Positions 7,493 to 14,023 of a DNA stretch of 17,383 nt are shown in pieces. The first letter of the stretch is position 1; each line of letters begins with the position of its first letter. The notes beneath the pieces were generated by a model, which saw only the letters and a list, made by a program, of their open reading frames with translations, did not search any database and had not been told where the DNA came from. The stretch is taken from contig SHXF01000089.1 in NCBI GenBank assembly GCA_009693435.1, positions 1-17,383 of the forward strand, given 5' to 3'. A program made the translations under genes and the position numbers. This stretch comes from Betaproteobacteria bacterium (GTDB taxonomy: Bacteria; Pseudomonadota; Gammaproteobacteria; Burkholderiales; SG8-39).

Positions 7493-8095
7493 ATGGAAAC
7501 CACTCAAGGCAACAACGCATCCGGCGCGCAGTCCAATCCGCAACCCGCAACCGGCACGACCGGAGACGAAGGCAGCAAGGAACGCTGCGGCCGCTACGGC
7601 AAACACCGCCATCGTCGCGGCGGCGTCTTCGTGCTGATGGTCGCGCTGGTGGCAGGCATGGCCGGCGGCTACATCGGCAAGTCGTTCGCGTATGGCGGCC
7701 CGTTCGCGATGGGCATGCACGGCGACCCGGCAAAAATGGACGAGCATGTGGAGCGCGCGGTCAAGCGCTTCGCCTCGAAAATAGACGCCACGCCCGAGCA
7801 GCAGCAAAAGCTCACCGCCATCGCCAGGGACGCAGCCAAGGACGTCGCCCCGGTGCGCGAGAAACTGCGCGACGCGCGCAAGCAGGCGACGGCGTTGGTG
7901 GGCGCGGCCAGCGTCGATCGCGCCGCCATCGAACGGCTGCGCGCCGAGCAGATACAGCTCGCCGACACGGTGAGCAAGCGCATGACGCAGGCGCTCGCCG
8001 ATGCCGCCGAAGTGCTCACGCCTGAACAGCGCCAGAAGGTGTCCGAGCGCATCGGCGAACGCCACAGGCGCGGCTGGGGCTGGAATCGCGGTTAG
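7493..8095 (+). CDS. Spy/CpxP-like periplasmic refolding or metal-sensing protein
   Basis: A 200-residue protein. A hydrophilic, His/Arg-rich N-terminus (residues 1-43) precedes one hydrophobic helix (about 44-68, GGVFVLMVALVAGMAGGYIG), a signal anchor or uncleaved signal. The periplasmic part is all helical and contains two LTXXQ-type motifs, ATPEQQQKL (99-107) and LTPEQRQKV (175-183), the hallmark of the Spy/CpxP group. The C-terminus is rich in Arg, Trp and Gly. AAGGAA lies seven bases before the ATG at 7493; an ATG at 7439 adds 18 residues with no better site. Position directly upstream of an OmpR-type regulator and kinase mirrors the CpxP-CpxRA arrangement, so it may be a feedback sensor for that pair. 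Confidence 0.75.
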   Translation: METTQGNNASGAQSNPQPATGTTGDEGSKERCGRYGKHRHRRGGVFVLMVALVAGMAGGYIGKSFAYGGPFAMGMHGDPAKMDEHVERAVKRFASKIDATPEQQQKLTAIARDAAKDVAPVREKLRDARKQATALVGAASVDRAAIERLRAEQIQLADTVSKRMTQALADAAEVLTPEQRQKVSERIGERHRRGWGWNRG

Positions 8096-8190
8096 CACCC
8101 GGGAGGAGGAATACGGGCAGGACTCTGGACGCTCGGTATCATTGCCCCCGTGATCCCGATCGTCCATCCGCTGGAAAGAAACAGTTCAAG

Positions 8191-8247
8191 CGTAGCGTGC
8201 GCCGCGCGCACGAATCATGGCGGTTCATACGCGCGGCGCACGCTACG
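8191..8247. repeat. 18-bp perfect inverted repeat made of two head-to-head copies of a GTAGCGTGCGCC repeat
   Basis: The arm CGTAGCGTGCGCCGCGCG (8191-8208) is exactly mirrored at 8230-8247 around a 21-base spacer. The left arm also contains a smaller hairpin, CGTGCGC-CGC-GCGCACG (8196-8212). The same core recurs at 12866 and, degenerate, at 12909. It lies in the 274-base gap between the Spy-like gene and the response regulator, where it could terminate or process the transcript. The remainder of that gap shows nothing clear. Confidence 0.85.
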
Positions 8248-8369
8248 ATGCGATTCCGGTTCAGGTGCAATTCGCCACGGAGGCAAGCAACATGGTTGCA
8301 AGAGCAAGGCGCGGCGCAGCGTGGTATTGCGGCATGTGCCTCGTTTGCGGCCGATCATGACCTGAAATC

Positions 8370-9077
8370 ATGGCCAGCCGCATTCTCATGGTCGAAGACG
8401 ACCCGCGTCTCGCGGAGATGGTGTCGGAGTATCTGACCGGCGCCGGATTCCGCACCACGGTTGCGCCCACCGGCGGAGAAAGCCTGGCTCGCCTCGCGCG
8501 CGAACCCTTCGACGCCCTGGTGCTGGACCTGATGCTGCCCGACATCGACGGCCTGGAAGTGTGCAGGCGCGTGCGCGCCGCAGCGGATACGCCGTATGCA
8601 ACCATCCCCATCCTGATGCTCACCGCGCGCGGCGATGCGACCGATCGCGTGGTGGGACTGGAACTCGGCGCGGACGACTACCTGCCGAAACCCTTCGAGC
8701 CGCGCGAGTTGCTGGCGCGGCTGCGCGCGCTGCTGAGGCGCAGCAGCGCGGGTGCCGTCAAAGGCGAAGTGCTGCGCTTCGGAAGCCTGGAGATAGACCG
8801 CGGCGCGCGCGAAGTGCGCATCAACGGCGAAGCGCGGGCGCTCACCTCCTACCAGTTTGCGCTGCTGTCGGCGCTCGCGGCGCACGCCGGACGGGTGCTC
8901 TCGCGCGAGGCCATCATGGATCTCGTCAAGGGTGAAGCCATGGAGGCGTTCGACCGCTCCATCGACGTCCACATCTCGCGCATTCGCCAGGCGATCGAGA
9001 GCGACCCGAAGAAACCGCGGCGCATCGTGACTGTGCGTGGTTCCGGATATGTTTTCGCGAAAGGCGACCTGACATGA
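8370..9077 (+). CDS. OmpR/PhoB-family response regulator
   Basis: A 235-residue two-domain regulator. The receiver domain (1-120) has the acidic pair Asp10-Asp11, the phospho-acceptor Asp53 (VLDLMLPD), Thr85 (LMLTARGD) and Lys107 (LPKPFEP). The C-terminal winged helix (about 135-230) shows ALTSYQFALLSALAAHAGRV and the recognition segment SIDVHISRIRQAI, ending RRIVTVRGSGYVF. This is full length for the family. The ATG at 8370 has only a weak ribosome site. Its stop overlaps an ATG (ATGA at 9074-9077) that opens a 48-codon leader ORF before the kinase. With the Spy-like gene and the kinase it probably controls an envelope-stress or metal response. The nearest named analogue is CpxR, but orthology cannot be claimed from sequence reading. 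Confidence 0.93.
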   Translation: MASRILMVEDDPRLAEMVSEYLTGAGFRTTVAPTGGESLARLAREPFDALVLDLMLPDIDGLEVCRRVRAAADTPYATIPILMLTARGDATDRVVGLELGADDYLPKPFEPRELLARLRALLRRSSAGAVKGEVLRFGSLEIDRGAREVRINGEARALTSYQFALLSALAAHAGRVLSREAIMDLVKGEAMEAFDRSIDVHISRIRQAIESDPKKPRRIVTVRGSGYVFAKGDLT

Positions 9078-9220
9078 TTTGCGTCAGCTTATATAGTGGG
9101 GAGCACGAGGGGAGGATCCCCTCGTATCGTTCAAGGCCTCACGAGGCGAGGATCCCCTCGTATCGTTCAAGGCCTCACGAGGGGAGCATCCCCTCGTATC
9201 GTTGGAAAGTTCAGGATTGA
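9074..9220 (+). other. 48-codon leader ORF bridging regulator and kinase
   Basis: An ATG at 9074 overlaps the response-regulator stop (ATGA). The frame runs through the whole 36-bp tandem array and ends with TGA at 9218-9220, overlapping a TTG at 9217 in the kinase frame (TTGA). The predicted peptide is repetitive (RIPSYRSRPHE units). It may not be a functional protein, but it could carry ribosomes from the regulator to the kinase start and couple their translation. Confidence 0.4.
9106..9203 (+). repeat. 36-bp tandem repeat array (about 2.7 units), each unit a strong hairpin
   Basis: Units begin at 9106, 9142 and 9178. Each holds a hairpin: CGAGGGG-AGGAT-CCCCTCG (9106-9124), the same with one stem mismatch (9142-9160), and the same with loop AGCAT (9178-9196). 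Between hairpins is TATCGTTCAAGGCCTCA. The first two loops expose GGA on a seven-base stem, which resembles CsrA/RsmA binding hairpins. The array fills the gap between response regulator and kinase and ends at the candidate kinase start at 9202. Confidence 0.9.
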
Positions 9221-10515
9221 AGCGCCTCTACGTCCAGATCTATCTCACGGTCGTCGCGAGCCTGCTGCTGATGGTGCTGGCAGTGGGCGCGATCTGGCGC
9301 TACAGCGTCGAGTCTGGACCCGGCGCGCAAGTCATGGAACTGGCGGGCGAGGTCGCAGCCGCGGCACTGCCTCCCGCCGATGCGCCGCGCGACGTGCAAC
9401 AGCAGGCGATCGAGCGCATCTCGCAGCGGTTGCGCGCCGACCTCGCGCTGTATGACGCGCAGCGCGAACTCGTAGCCGCAGCAACGGTCTCCGCAGGCAG
9501 TACGCCGCCCGCAGCGGACCGGTCAAAGGGTGGCTTGAGCGAGCGAAACGAATGGAGCGGCTGGCGCATCGGCCTGCCCGACGGGCGCCGCCTCAGCGTG
9601 CGGCTTGCGCGCGGGCAGCGCTGGCCGGGTTTCGGCTGGCCGGCATGGCTGGGCATACTTGCGCTGATTGCGCTTGCCGTGGCCATCGCCGCGCATCCGG
9701 TGGTGCGGCGGATCACGCGGCGCCTGGAGCGCCTGGAGAAGAGTGTCGACGCGCTGGGCGGGGGCGATCTGACGGCACGCGTGCAGATGCACGGCCACGA
9801 CGAGGTGGCGCGCCTCGCGCGCAGTTTCAACCGCGCCGCCGCGCGCATCGAACAGCTGGTGAAATCCCACCGCAGCCTCCTCGCCAACGCCTCGCATGAA
9901 CTGCGCACGCCGCTGGCGCGCATCCGCATGGGGGTGGAACTGCTGAAGGGAAAGCCGGATCCGCAGCGCGAGGCGCACCTGGAAGCGGACATCGCGGAAC
10001 TGGACGCGCTCATCGAGGAGATTCTCATCGCCAGCCGCCTGGATGCCGGCGCCGGCCTGGACGTGCGCGAGGAAATCGATTCTCTTGCGCTCGCCGCCGA
10101 GGAGTGCGCCCGCTACGACGACTGTCAACTGGATGGCGAGGCGGCGCCGCTGCGCGGCGATCCGCGCCTGCTGCGCCGCCTGATCCGCAACCTGCTGGAA
10201 AACGCGAAGCGCCACGGCGCGCCGCCGATAGAAGTGAGCGTGCGCCGCGGCGCACAGGCGGGCGGCGCATCCAGGGATGGCGCCAGCACAGTGGTGCTGC
10301 GCGTGCGCGATCACGGCGCGGGCGTGCCCGAAGCGGAACGCGAACGCATCTTCGATCCGTTCTACAGGCTGGCCGGCGTCACGGTCACCGGCACCGGGCT
10401 GGGCCTCGCGCTGGTGCGCCAGATCGCGCGCCAGCACGACGGCGACGCGCGCCTGGCACCTGCCGATGGCGGCGGCACCTGCATCGAGGTGCGCCTCGCT
10501 GACGGCGTGCGCTGA
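9202..10515 (+). CDS. membrane sensor histidine kinase (HAMP-HisKA-HATPase), partner of the upstream regulator
   Basis: A 437-residue kinase. A first membrane helix (about residues 10-32, YVQIYLTVVASLLLMVLAVG), a periplasmic loop of about 115 residues and a second helix (WLGILALIALAVAIAAHPVV) are followed by HAMP (RRITRRLERLEKSVDALGGG), the HisKA motif ASHELRTPLARIR with His232, then an N box (LIRNLLENAKRHG), a D/G1 box (VRDHGAGVP) and a G2 box (GTGLGLALVRQI). All catalytic boxes are intact. There is no ATG start: the options are TTG at 9202 (no visible ribosome site) or TTG at 9217 (MKRLYVQIYL, overlapping the leader-ORF stop), and the second would give 432 residues. The unusual start, directly after the hairpin array, suggests translation is limited or coupled. 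Confidence 0.9.
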   Translation: MESSGLKRLYVQIYLTVVASLLLMVLAVGAIWRYSVESGPGAQVMELAGEVAAAALPPADAPRDVQQQAIERISQRLRADLALYDAQRELVAAATVSAGSTPPAADRSKGGLSERNEWSGWRIGLPDGRRLSVRLARGQRWPGFGWPAWLGILALIALAVAIAAHPVVRRITRRLERLEKSVDALGGGDLTARVQMHGHDEVARLARSFNRAAARIEQLVKSHRSLLANASHELRTPLARIRMGVELLKGKPDPQREAHLEADIAELDALIEEILIASRLDAGAGLDVREEIDSLALAAEECARYDDCQLDGEAAPLRGDPRLLRRLIRNLLENAKRHGAPPIEVSVRRGAQAGGASRDGASTVVLRVRDHGAGVPEAERERIFDPFYRLAGVTVTGTGLGLALVRQIARQHDGDARLAPADGGGTCIEVRLADGVR

Positions 10516-10712
10516 CTCGCCCGGGTCGCGCCTGTCCGAGGCGACGTCTCCTCGTCGGAGGCTGGATTCGGGACCGCATTGCGGGACGCCTGCGCCCTGT
10601 GCAACTCCCGCGCATTTGCGTTACCTTTCGCCATCGGCCTGCTGCGCGCATGCACGCAGACAGGCGTGATCCAACGCCGGGACAGCAGGCGCCACACCTA
10701 CAGGAGGGGCAA

Positions 10713-10799
10713 ATGAGCAAACCCGTCGTCGTCGTCAACCTCGCAGACGTCGCAGAGGAACCCGCGCTGCGGGGCGAAGCCGGCATTGAGCCGGAATAG
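10713..10799 (+). CDS. 28-residue small ORF, possibly the truncated start of a cupin-like gene
   Basis: An ATG at 10713 is preceded by an excellent ribosome site (AGGAGG within CAGGAGGGGCAA). The peptide begins MSKPVVVVNLADVAEEP and stops at TAG after 28 codons. From memory, some cupin-domain proteins start with a similar PVVNLADV string, so this may be the stump of a decayed gene; the following bases do not continue a cupin in any frame. It could also be a genuine small protein. The 10516-10712 stretch upstream shows only weak dyads (around 10540-10560). Confidence 0.35.
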   Translation: MSKPVVVVNLADVAEEPALRGEAGIEPE

Positions 10800-10908
10800 G
10801 CTTTCGCAAAACTCCGGCGACCCGTCGCTGGTCTTGCCGCGGGCGCATGTAGCCGCCGCGTCGCGTGCAACCTGCACAATTTTTTGAACACTGCACAGGA
10901 GTCACAAC

Positions 10909-11674
10909 ATGAAACAAATATCCTCTACCGTTGCCCTGGGCGCGCTGTGCGCCGTATTCGGCCTCCTCGCAGGCTTGTGCCGGCGGGCCGCAACGCACCA
11001 CTGCAGAGCAGGCCGCCGCGATCCTCGCCAGCCCTGACCGGGTTGAAGCCGACCGCACCAACGACGTGCGCCGCAAGGCCGGGCAATTGCTGGCTTTCCT
11101 CGACGCGCGGCCTGGCATGCGGGTCATGGATATCTCCGCGGGTGGCGGCTACACCACGGAATTGCTGGCGCGCTCGGTCGGCCCGCAGGGCCGCATCTGG
11201 GCGCAGATCCCCCCTGCGGCGAAAGACGGCCCGGGCGGCAAGCGCCTGGCCACGCGCATGACCACGCCGCCGATGCGCAATGCCACGCTGGTGCTGCGGC
11301 CGTTCGACGATCCCGTTCCGCCGGAAATCGCGCCAGGGACACTGGACCGGGTGACACTGCTGTTCAACTATCACGACCTGGGCCAGATGAATGTCGACCG
11401 CGCGCGCATGAACCGCGCGGTATTCGCCGCGCTCAAGCCGGGCGGCGCCTTCGTGGTGGCGGATCACGCCGGGCGCGCCGGCACCGGCATTTCCGAATCG
11501 AACACGCTGCATCGCATAGAGGAATCGTTTCTGCGCGCGGAAGTGCTGGCCGCGGGCTTTCGTCTGATCGAGGAAGCGCAGTTCCTGCGCAATCCGGCCG
11601 ATCCGCGCACCCAGCCCACGGCACGGCCGGCGCAACCCAACGACGATTTCGTCCTCAAGTTCCAGAAACCCTGA
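10909..11674 (+). CDS. lipoprotein-type SAM-dependent methyltransferase-like protein (COG4798 type), frame broken in the signal peptide
   Basis: The ATG at 10909 has a good site (AGGAG, eight bases upstream) and encodes a signal sequence, MKQISSTVALGALCAVFG then LLAG. That frame stops soon after, while the methyltransferase continues one base over (frame of 10931-11674). Removing one T from TT at 10975-10976 joins them and creates LLAGC, a textbook lipobox, followed by AGGPQRTTAEQAA. The core shows MRVMDISAGGGYTTELLA (motif I), LDRVTLLFNYHDLGQ and LKPGGAFVVADHAGRAG, as in the minus-strand paralogue at 3048-3908. Full length would be about 254 residues. It is a one-base insertion, either real or a sequence error; without correction only an unsignalled 247-residue form beginning in the wrong frame is open. 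Substrate unknown. Confidence 0.7.
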
Positions 11675-11676
11675 CA

Positions 11677-11708
11677 AGGGCGGGAGCAATGCAGGGCGGG
11701 AGCAATGC
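11677..11708 (+). repeat. 16-bp direct tandem repeat, two exact copies
   Basis: AGGGCGGGAGCAATGC occurs twice back to back (11677-11692 and 11693-11708), just after the methyltransferase stop. It looks like simple slippage duplication. No function is evident. Confidence 0.7.
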
Positions 11709-11800
11709 AGGCCGCGAACAGCAACCTCGCATTGCGGGTCGCCGCGTGAAAGCCTATGCTTGCGTCCAGATCCGCCCTTGAGATCCGCCACTGGCCGACC

Positions 11801-12826
11801 ATGCGCGCAATCGTGCTGCCGTTACTCGCCGCTTCACTGATCAGCGGTTGTTCATCCTCCCCGCATACCGGGCGCTCGCAGCTGACCATGCCGCAGACGG
11901 TCAGTGCAGCCTATTCCGAGGTCAACCTGCGCCTTCGTCTGATTTCGTTCAGCACGGAAGAAGCAGCGTGCCCTGGCGCGAATTGCGCGAGCGTCGAATC
12001 ATTCGAGCGCAACGTCGCCCGCATCGCCAATCGCCTGGCGGGCAAGGCCTTTGAACTCCACCCCGATCTGCGCGAGCGCTTCGACCGGTTCGAATTCATC
12101 ATTGCCGACAAGGCGGAACCGGGTTCGGCTTCCGCTGCGGCCGGCACCGTCGCCATTTTCCGCGGCGTGCGCGCGCTCGACCTGAGCGACGCGGCGCTCG
12201 CGCTCGTGATTGCACGGGAAATGGGACACGTCATCTCCAGGCACCACGATGAGAACACGGCCACCAGCATCCTGGTATCGATCGCCACCCAGATATTGCT
12301 GCCTTTCACCGGCGTGATGCGGGCGCTGCCTTTTGTGCCCGGACTGAGCGCAGTGACCCAGACCGCCGCCCCCGCAGCAGCCAGCGCATCGATCGCCGCC
12401 ACTGCCACCGCCGCGTCGTTCGTCGGGTCGCGCGTGGTGATTGCAACCTACCGCCCGCAACAGTTGCTGGAGGCCGACACCGCTGCGATGCACCTGCTTG
12501 CCGCGACAGGCTATAACCCGCGCCGCGCTGCGGACGATCTGCGGGTGGCGGCGGACAAGCTGGACAAGGACGGCTGGGGCGGCGATGTGCGGCTGTCGGT
12601 GGCGAACATCGAGGGACAATTGCAGGGGCCGGCACTGCCCGACGAGACGATCGCATCGGCAGTGGATGATGGGAGGGGCGCGGTGAGCACCTGGGCCACG
12701 GCAGCGTTTGCCGACACGATCCCGCCCCTGGTCGCCTATCCGCGGCGTGCGGGCCATGGGACCGCCGCATCGTCCGCGGCCATGATCCCGTCCCTGGTCG
12801 CCTACCCGAAAGCGCGGCCGCTGTAG
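11801..12826 (+). CDS. M48-like metallopeptidase lipoprotein with a lost zinc histidine (probable pseudoenzyme)
   Basis: A 341-residue protein from the ATG at 11801, chosen because it gives a lipoprotein signal with lipobox LISGC and the family-typical TGRSQL just after; an ATG at 11756 adds 15 residues and neither has a good ribosome site. The layout follows outer-membrane-linked M48 peptidases: N-terminal helices, the metal-binding helix, a hydrophobic insertion (about 160-205), then LLEADTAAMHLLAATGYNP with the glutamate zinc ligand Glu224. The metal helix reads VIAREMGHVISRHH: the first His of HEXXH is Arg139 (CGG), while Glu140 and His143 remain. A histidine codon would need two base changes, so this is not a single-base error. 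The C-terminus carries a 66-bp-spaced repeat. Likely non-proteolytic, or degenerate. Confidence 0.7.
   Translation: MRAIVLPLLAASLISGCSSSPHTGRSQLTMPQTVSAAYSEVNLRLRLISFSTEEAACPGANCASVESFERNVARIANRLAGKAFELHPDLRERFDRFEFIIADKAEPGSASAAAGTVAIFRGVRALDLSDAALALVIAREMGHVISRHHDENTATSILVSIATQILLPFTGVMRALPFVPGLSAVTQTAAPAAASASIAATATAASFVGSRVVIATYRPQQLLEADTAAMHLLAATGYNPRRAADDLRVAADKLDKDGWGGDVRLSVANIEGQLQGPALPDETIASAVDDGRGAVSTWATAAFADTIPPLVAYPRRAGHGTAASSAAMIPSLVAYPKARPL
12719..12808 (+). repeat. C-terminal coding repeat (24-bp match, 66-bp spacing)
   Basis: ATCCCG(C/T)CCCTGGTCGCCTA(T/C)CCG occurs at 12719-12742 and 12785-12808, encoding IP(P/S)LVAYP twice, 22 codons apart in frame. The intervening segment is Ala/Ser/Gly/His rich. 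It appears to be a local duplication extending the tail of the M48-like protein. Confidence 0.75.
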
Positions 12827-12865
12827 GCCGGATCGGGCCGCTATAACCTGCGACGCAAGCAGCAG

Positions 12866-12951
12866 GTAGCGTGCGCCATGCGCACGAGCATCCGAAGAAC
12901 GCCGGCAAGTAGCGCGCGCCATCTGCACGAGCGTCTGAAGATCGCAGGCAT
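12866..12951 (+). repeat. GTAGCGTGCGCC repeat family, two tandem diverged copies
   Basis: Copies start at 12866 and 12909, a 43-bp period. The first contains a perfect seven-base hairpin CGTGCGC-CAT-GCGCACG (12870-12886); the second is decayed (GTAGCGCGCGCCATCTGCACGAG). The core is shared with the inverted pair at 8191-8247. They sit between the M48-like gene and the convergent vapC. Confidence 0.7.
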
Positions 12952-12980
12952 TTCACCGGCAATCTGCGCTTGAAATACCT

Positions 12981-13406
12981 TCACGGTGAGGCCTTCGATT
13001 CCGCGCTTTGCGGCGCCACAATTTTCAGCTTCGGAAAATAATCGGCAAACCGTCTCACGTCCCGGGTAAGCAGCGGGATGCCCAGCACCGCCGCGTGCGC
13101 GCCTATGAAGAAATCCGACAGCACGGCGGTGCGCGTGCCGCCGCGCGCCTTGTAGCGCTGGAATGCCTTTCCCGCGAGGAACAGTGCTTCACGTGGAATT
13201 TCCTCGACAGCGATCCGGGCCTTCGAGATGAGTGCCTCGACCTCTTCAATGCGGCGGAAACCGATGGACAGTTCGGCATAGATCACCGGATTGATCAGCA
13301 ATATCCCCGTCACGCTCCAGGTCTCGAGTTGCTTTTGCGACCAGTCCGCCCACGCGCGATCGTTTTCAATCACGTCAATGATCACGCAGGAATCGACCAG
13401 GATCAT
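12981..13406 (-). CDS. vapC: VapC-like PIN-domain ribonuclease toxin
   Basis: A 141-residue PIN-domain protein. The four acidic active-site positions are present: Asp5 (MILVDSCVIID), Glu45 (VIYAELSIG), Asp98 (VLSDFFIGAHA) and Asp116 (LLTRDVRRF). VapC toxins are magnesium-dependent RNases, commonly cutting initiator tRNA or rRNA, held inactive by VapB. Its ATG overlaps the vapB stop by four bases, so expression is coupled to the antitoxin. All catalytic residues are intact. Length and motif order are standard. Confidence 0.92.
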   Translation of the reverse strand: MILVDSCVIIDVIENDRAWADWSQKQLETWSVTGILLINPVIYAELSIGFRRIEEVEALISKARIAVEEIPREALFLAGKAFQRYKARGGTRTAVLSDFFIGAHAAVLGIPLLTRDVRRFADYFPKLKIVAPQSAESKASP

Positions 13407-13687
13407 TCTTTGCCGGATTTGAAGCCCGGATCGCGCGCGTCCTCGTCGTAGCCGCGCAGCAAATTCATGATCTGGTCCGTCGTCATTCCGCTCTTGCGTG
13501 TCCCGCGCAGGGCATCGAAGCGGCTGCGCGGACGGGCGGCCCTGGAAGGGTGGCCGGCCTTGCGCAGCAGCACGTCGCCTTTCGGGTCCACCTCGAACTC
13601 GACGCCGCTGCCCGGACCAATGCCAAGGTAGTCGCGTACCCGTTTCGGGATGGTGACCTGACCTTTGACCGTAACCTGATGCGCCAT
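13403..13687 (-). CDS. vapB: VapB-like antitoxin, AbrB/SpoVT DNA-binding type
   Basis: A 94-residue protein. The N-terminal swapped-hairpin domain (HQVTVKGQVTIPKRVRDYLG to VEFEVDPKGDVLLRK, residues 3-43) is the AbrB/MazE fold that binds palindromic operators. The C-terminal part (ending DEDARDPGFKSGKE) would thread onto VapC. The ATG at 13687 has CGGAG upstream at a good distance. It precedes vapC with a four-base overlap. The inverted repeat just upstream is its likely autoregulatory site. Confidence 0.9.
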   Translation of the reverse strand: MAHQVTVKGQVTIPKRVRDYLGIGPGSGVEFEVDPKGDVLLRKAGHPSRAARPRSRFDALRGTRKSGMTTDQIMNLLRGYDEDARDPGFKSGKE

Positions 13688-13696
13688 GGCGACTCC

Positions 13697-13729
13697 GAAG
13701 TATTACTTCAATAATTTATGGTAATACTT
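13697..13729 (-). promoter_or_regulatory. vapBC operator/promoter region
   Basis: AAGTATTAC (13698-13706) and GTAATACTT (13721-13729) form a perfect nine-base inverted repeat in an AT-rich island ten bases upstream of the vapB start. A second short palindrome, GAAGTA-T-TACTTC (13697-13709), overlaps the vapB-proximal half. Such nested dyads next to an AbrB-type antitoxin gene usually mark the operator overlapping the promoter. Confidence 0.6.
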
Positions 13730-13835
13730 TGAGGTGATGCGGGCAATCGCAGCGACGCAACGCGCAGTGACGCGTCTACGCCATGAGCGGCTTGACGCTT
13801 GGCAGCCCCTCATAGGCACCTCCATAATTTCAAAT

Positions 13836-13907
13836 TTCGTCGTTCCCGCGGAGGCGGGAACCCATGTAACCATGGGGATGGATTCCCGCTTTCGCGGGGA
13901 TGACGAA
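13836..13907. repeat. imperfect 30-bp inverted repeat of the TTCCCGC..GCGGGAA type
   Basis: Arms 13836-13865 and 13878-13907 match in most positions when one is reversed (TTCGTC..CCCGCG..GCGGGAA.CCAT). Each arm itself holds a small CCCGC/GCGGG hairpin. From memory, this resembles the widespread short intergenic repeats of proteobacteria such as the neisserial dRS3-like sequences. It lies in the 13734-14023 gap, which otherwise shows no gene. Confidence 0.75.
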
Positions 13908-14023
13908 TTAATAGAGATCTCCTCAAGGAAGTATCATTGAGATGAGTCAAAGAATGAAACGGGCGCAGTAACCTGCATCCGCCCCGTTTTTCGCGAGAAC
14001 CGCCGACAAGGAGTGATGCCACC

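Noticed and set aside
8150..8365. Short plus-strand ORF across the 18-bp inverted repeat
   Set aside because: It mainly translates the repeat arms, has no ribosome site and shows no protein-like features.
9106..9203. 36-bp direct repeats resembling a CRISPR array
   Set aside because: The repeats are immediately adjacent with no variable spacers, there are only 2.7 units, and no cas genes are present. It is a tandem repeat of hairpins.
9523..10437. 304-codon minus-strand frame opposite the histidine kinase
   Set aside because: Shadow of a clear kinase with all catalytic boxes on the plus strand.
10535..10562. Possible terminator after the kinase gene
   Set aside because: Only a five-base stem (CGACG/CGTCG) with no T-run; too weak to call.
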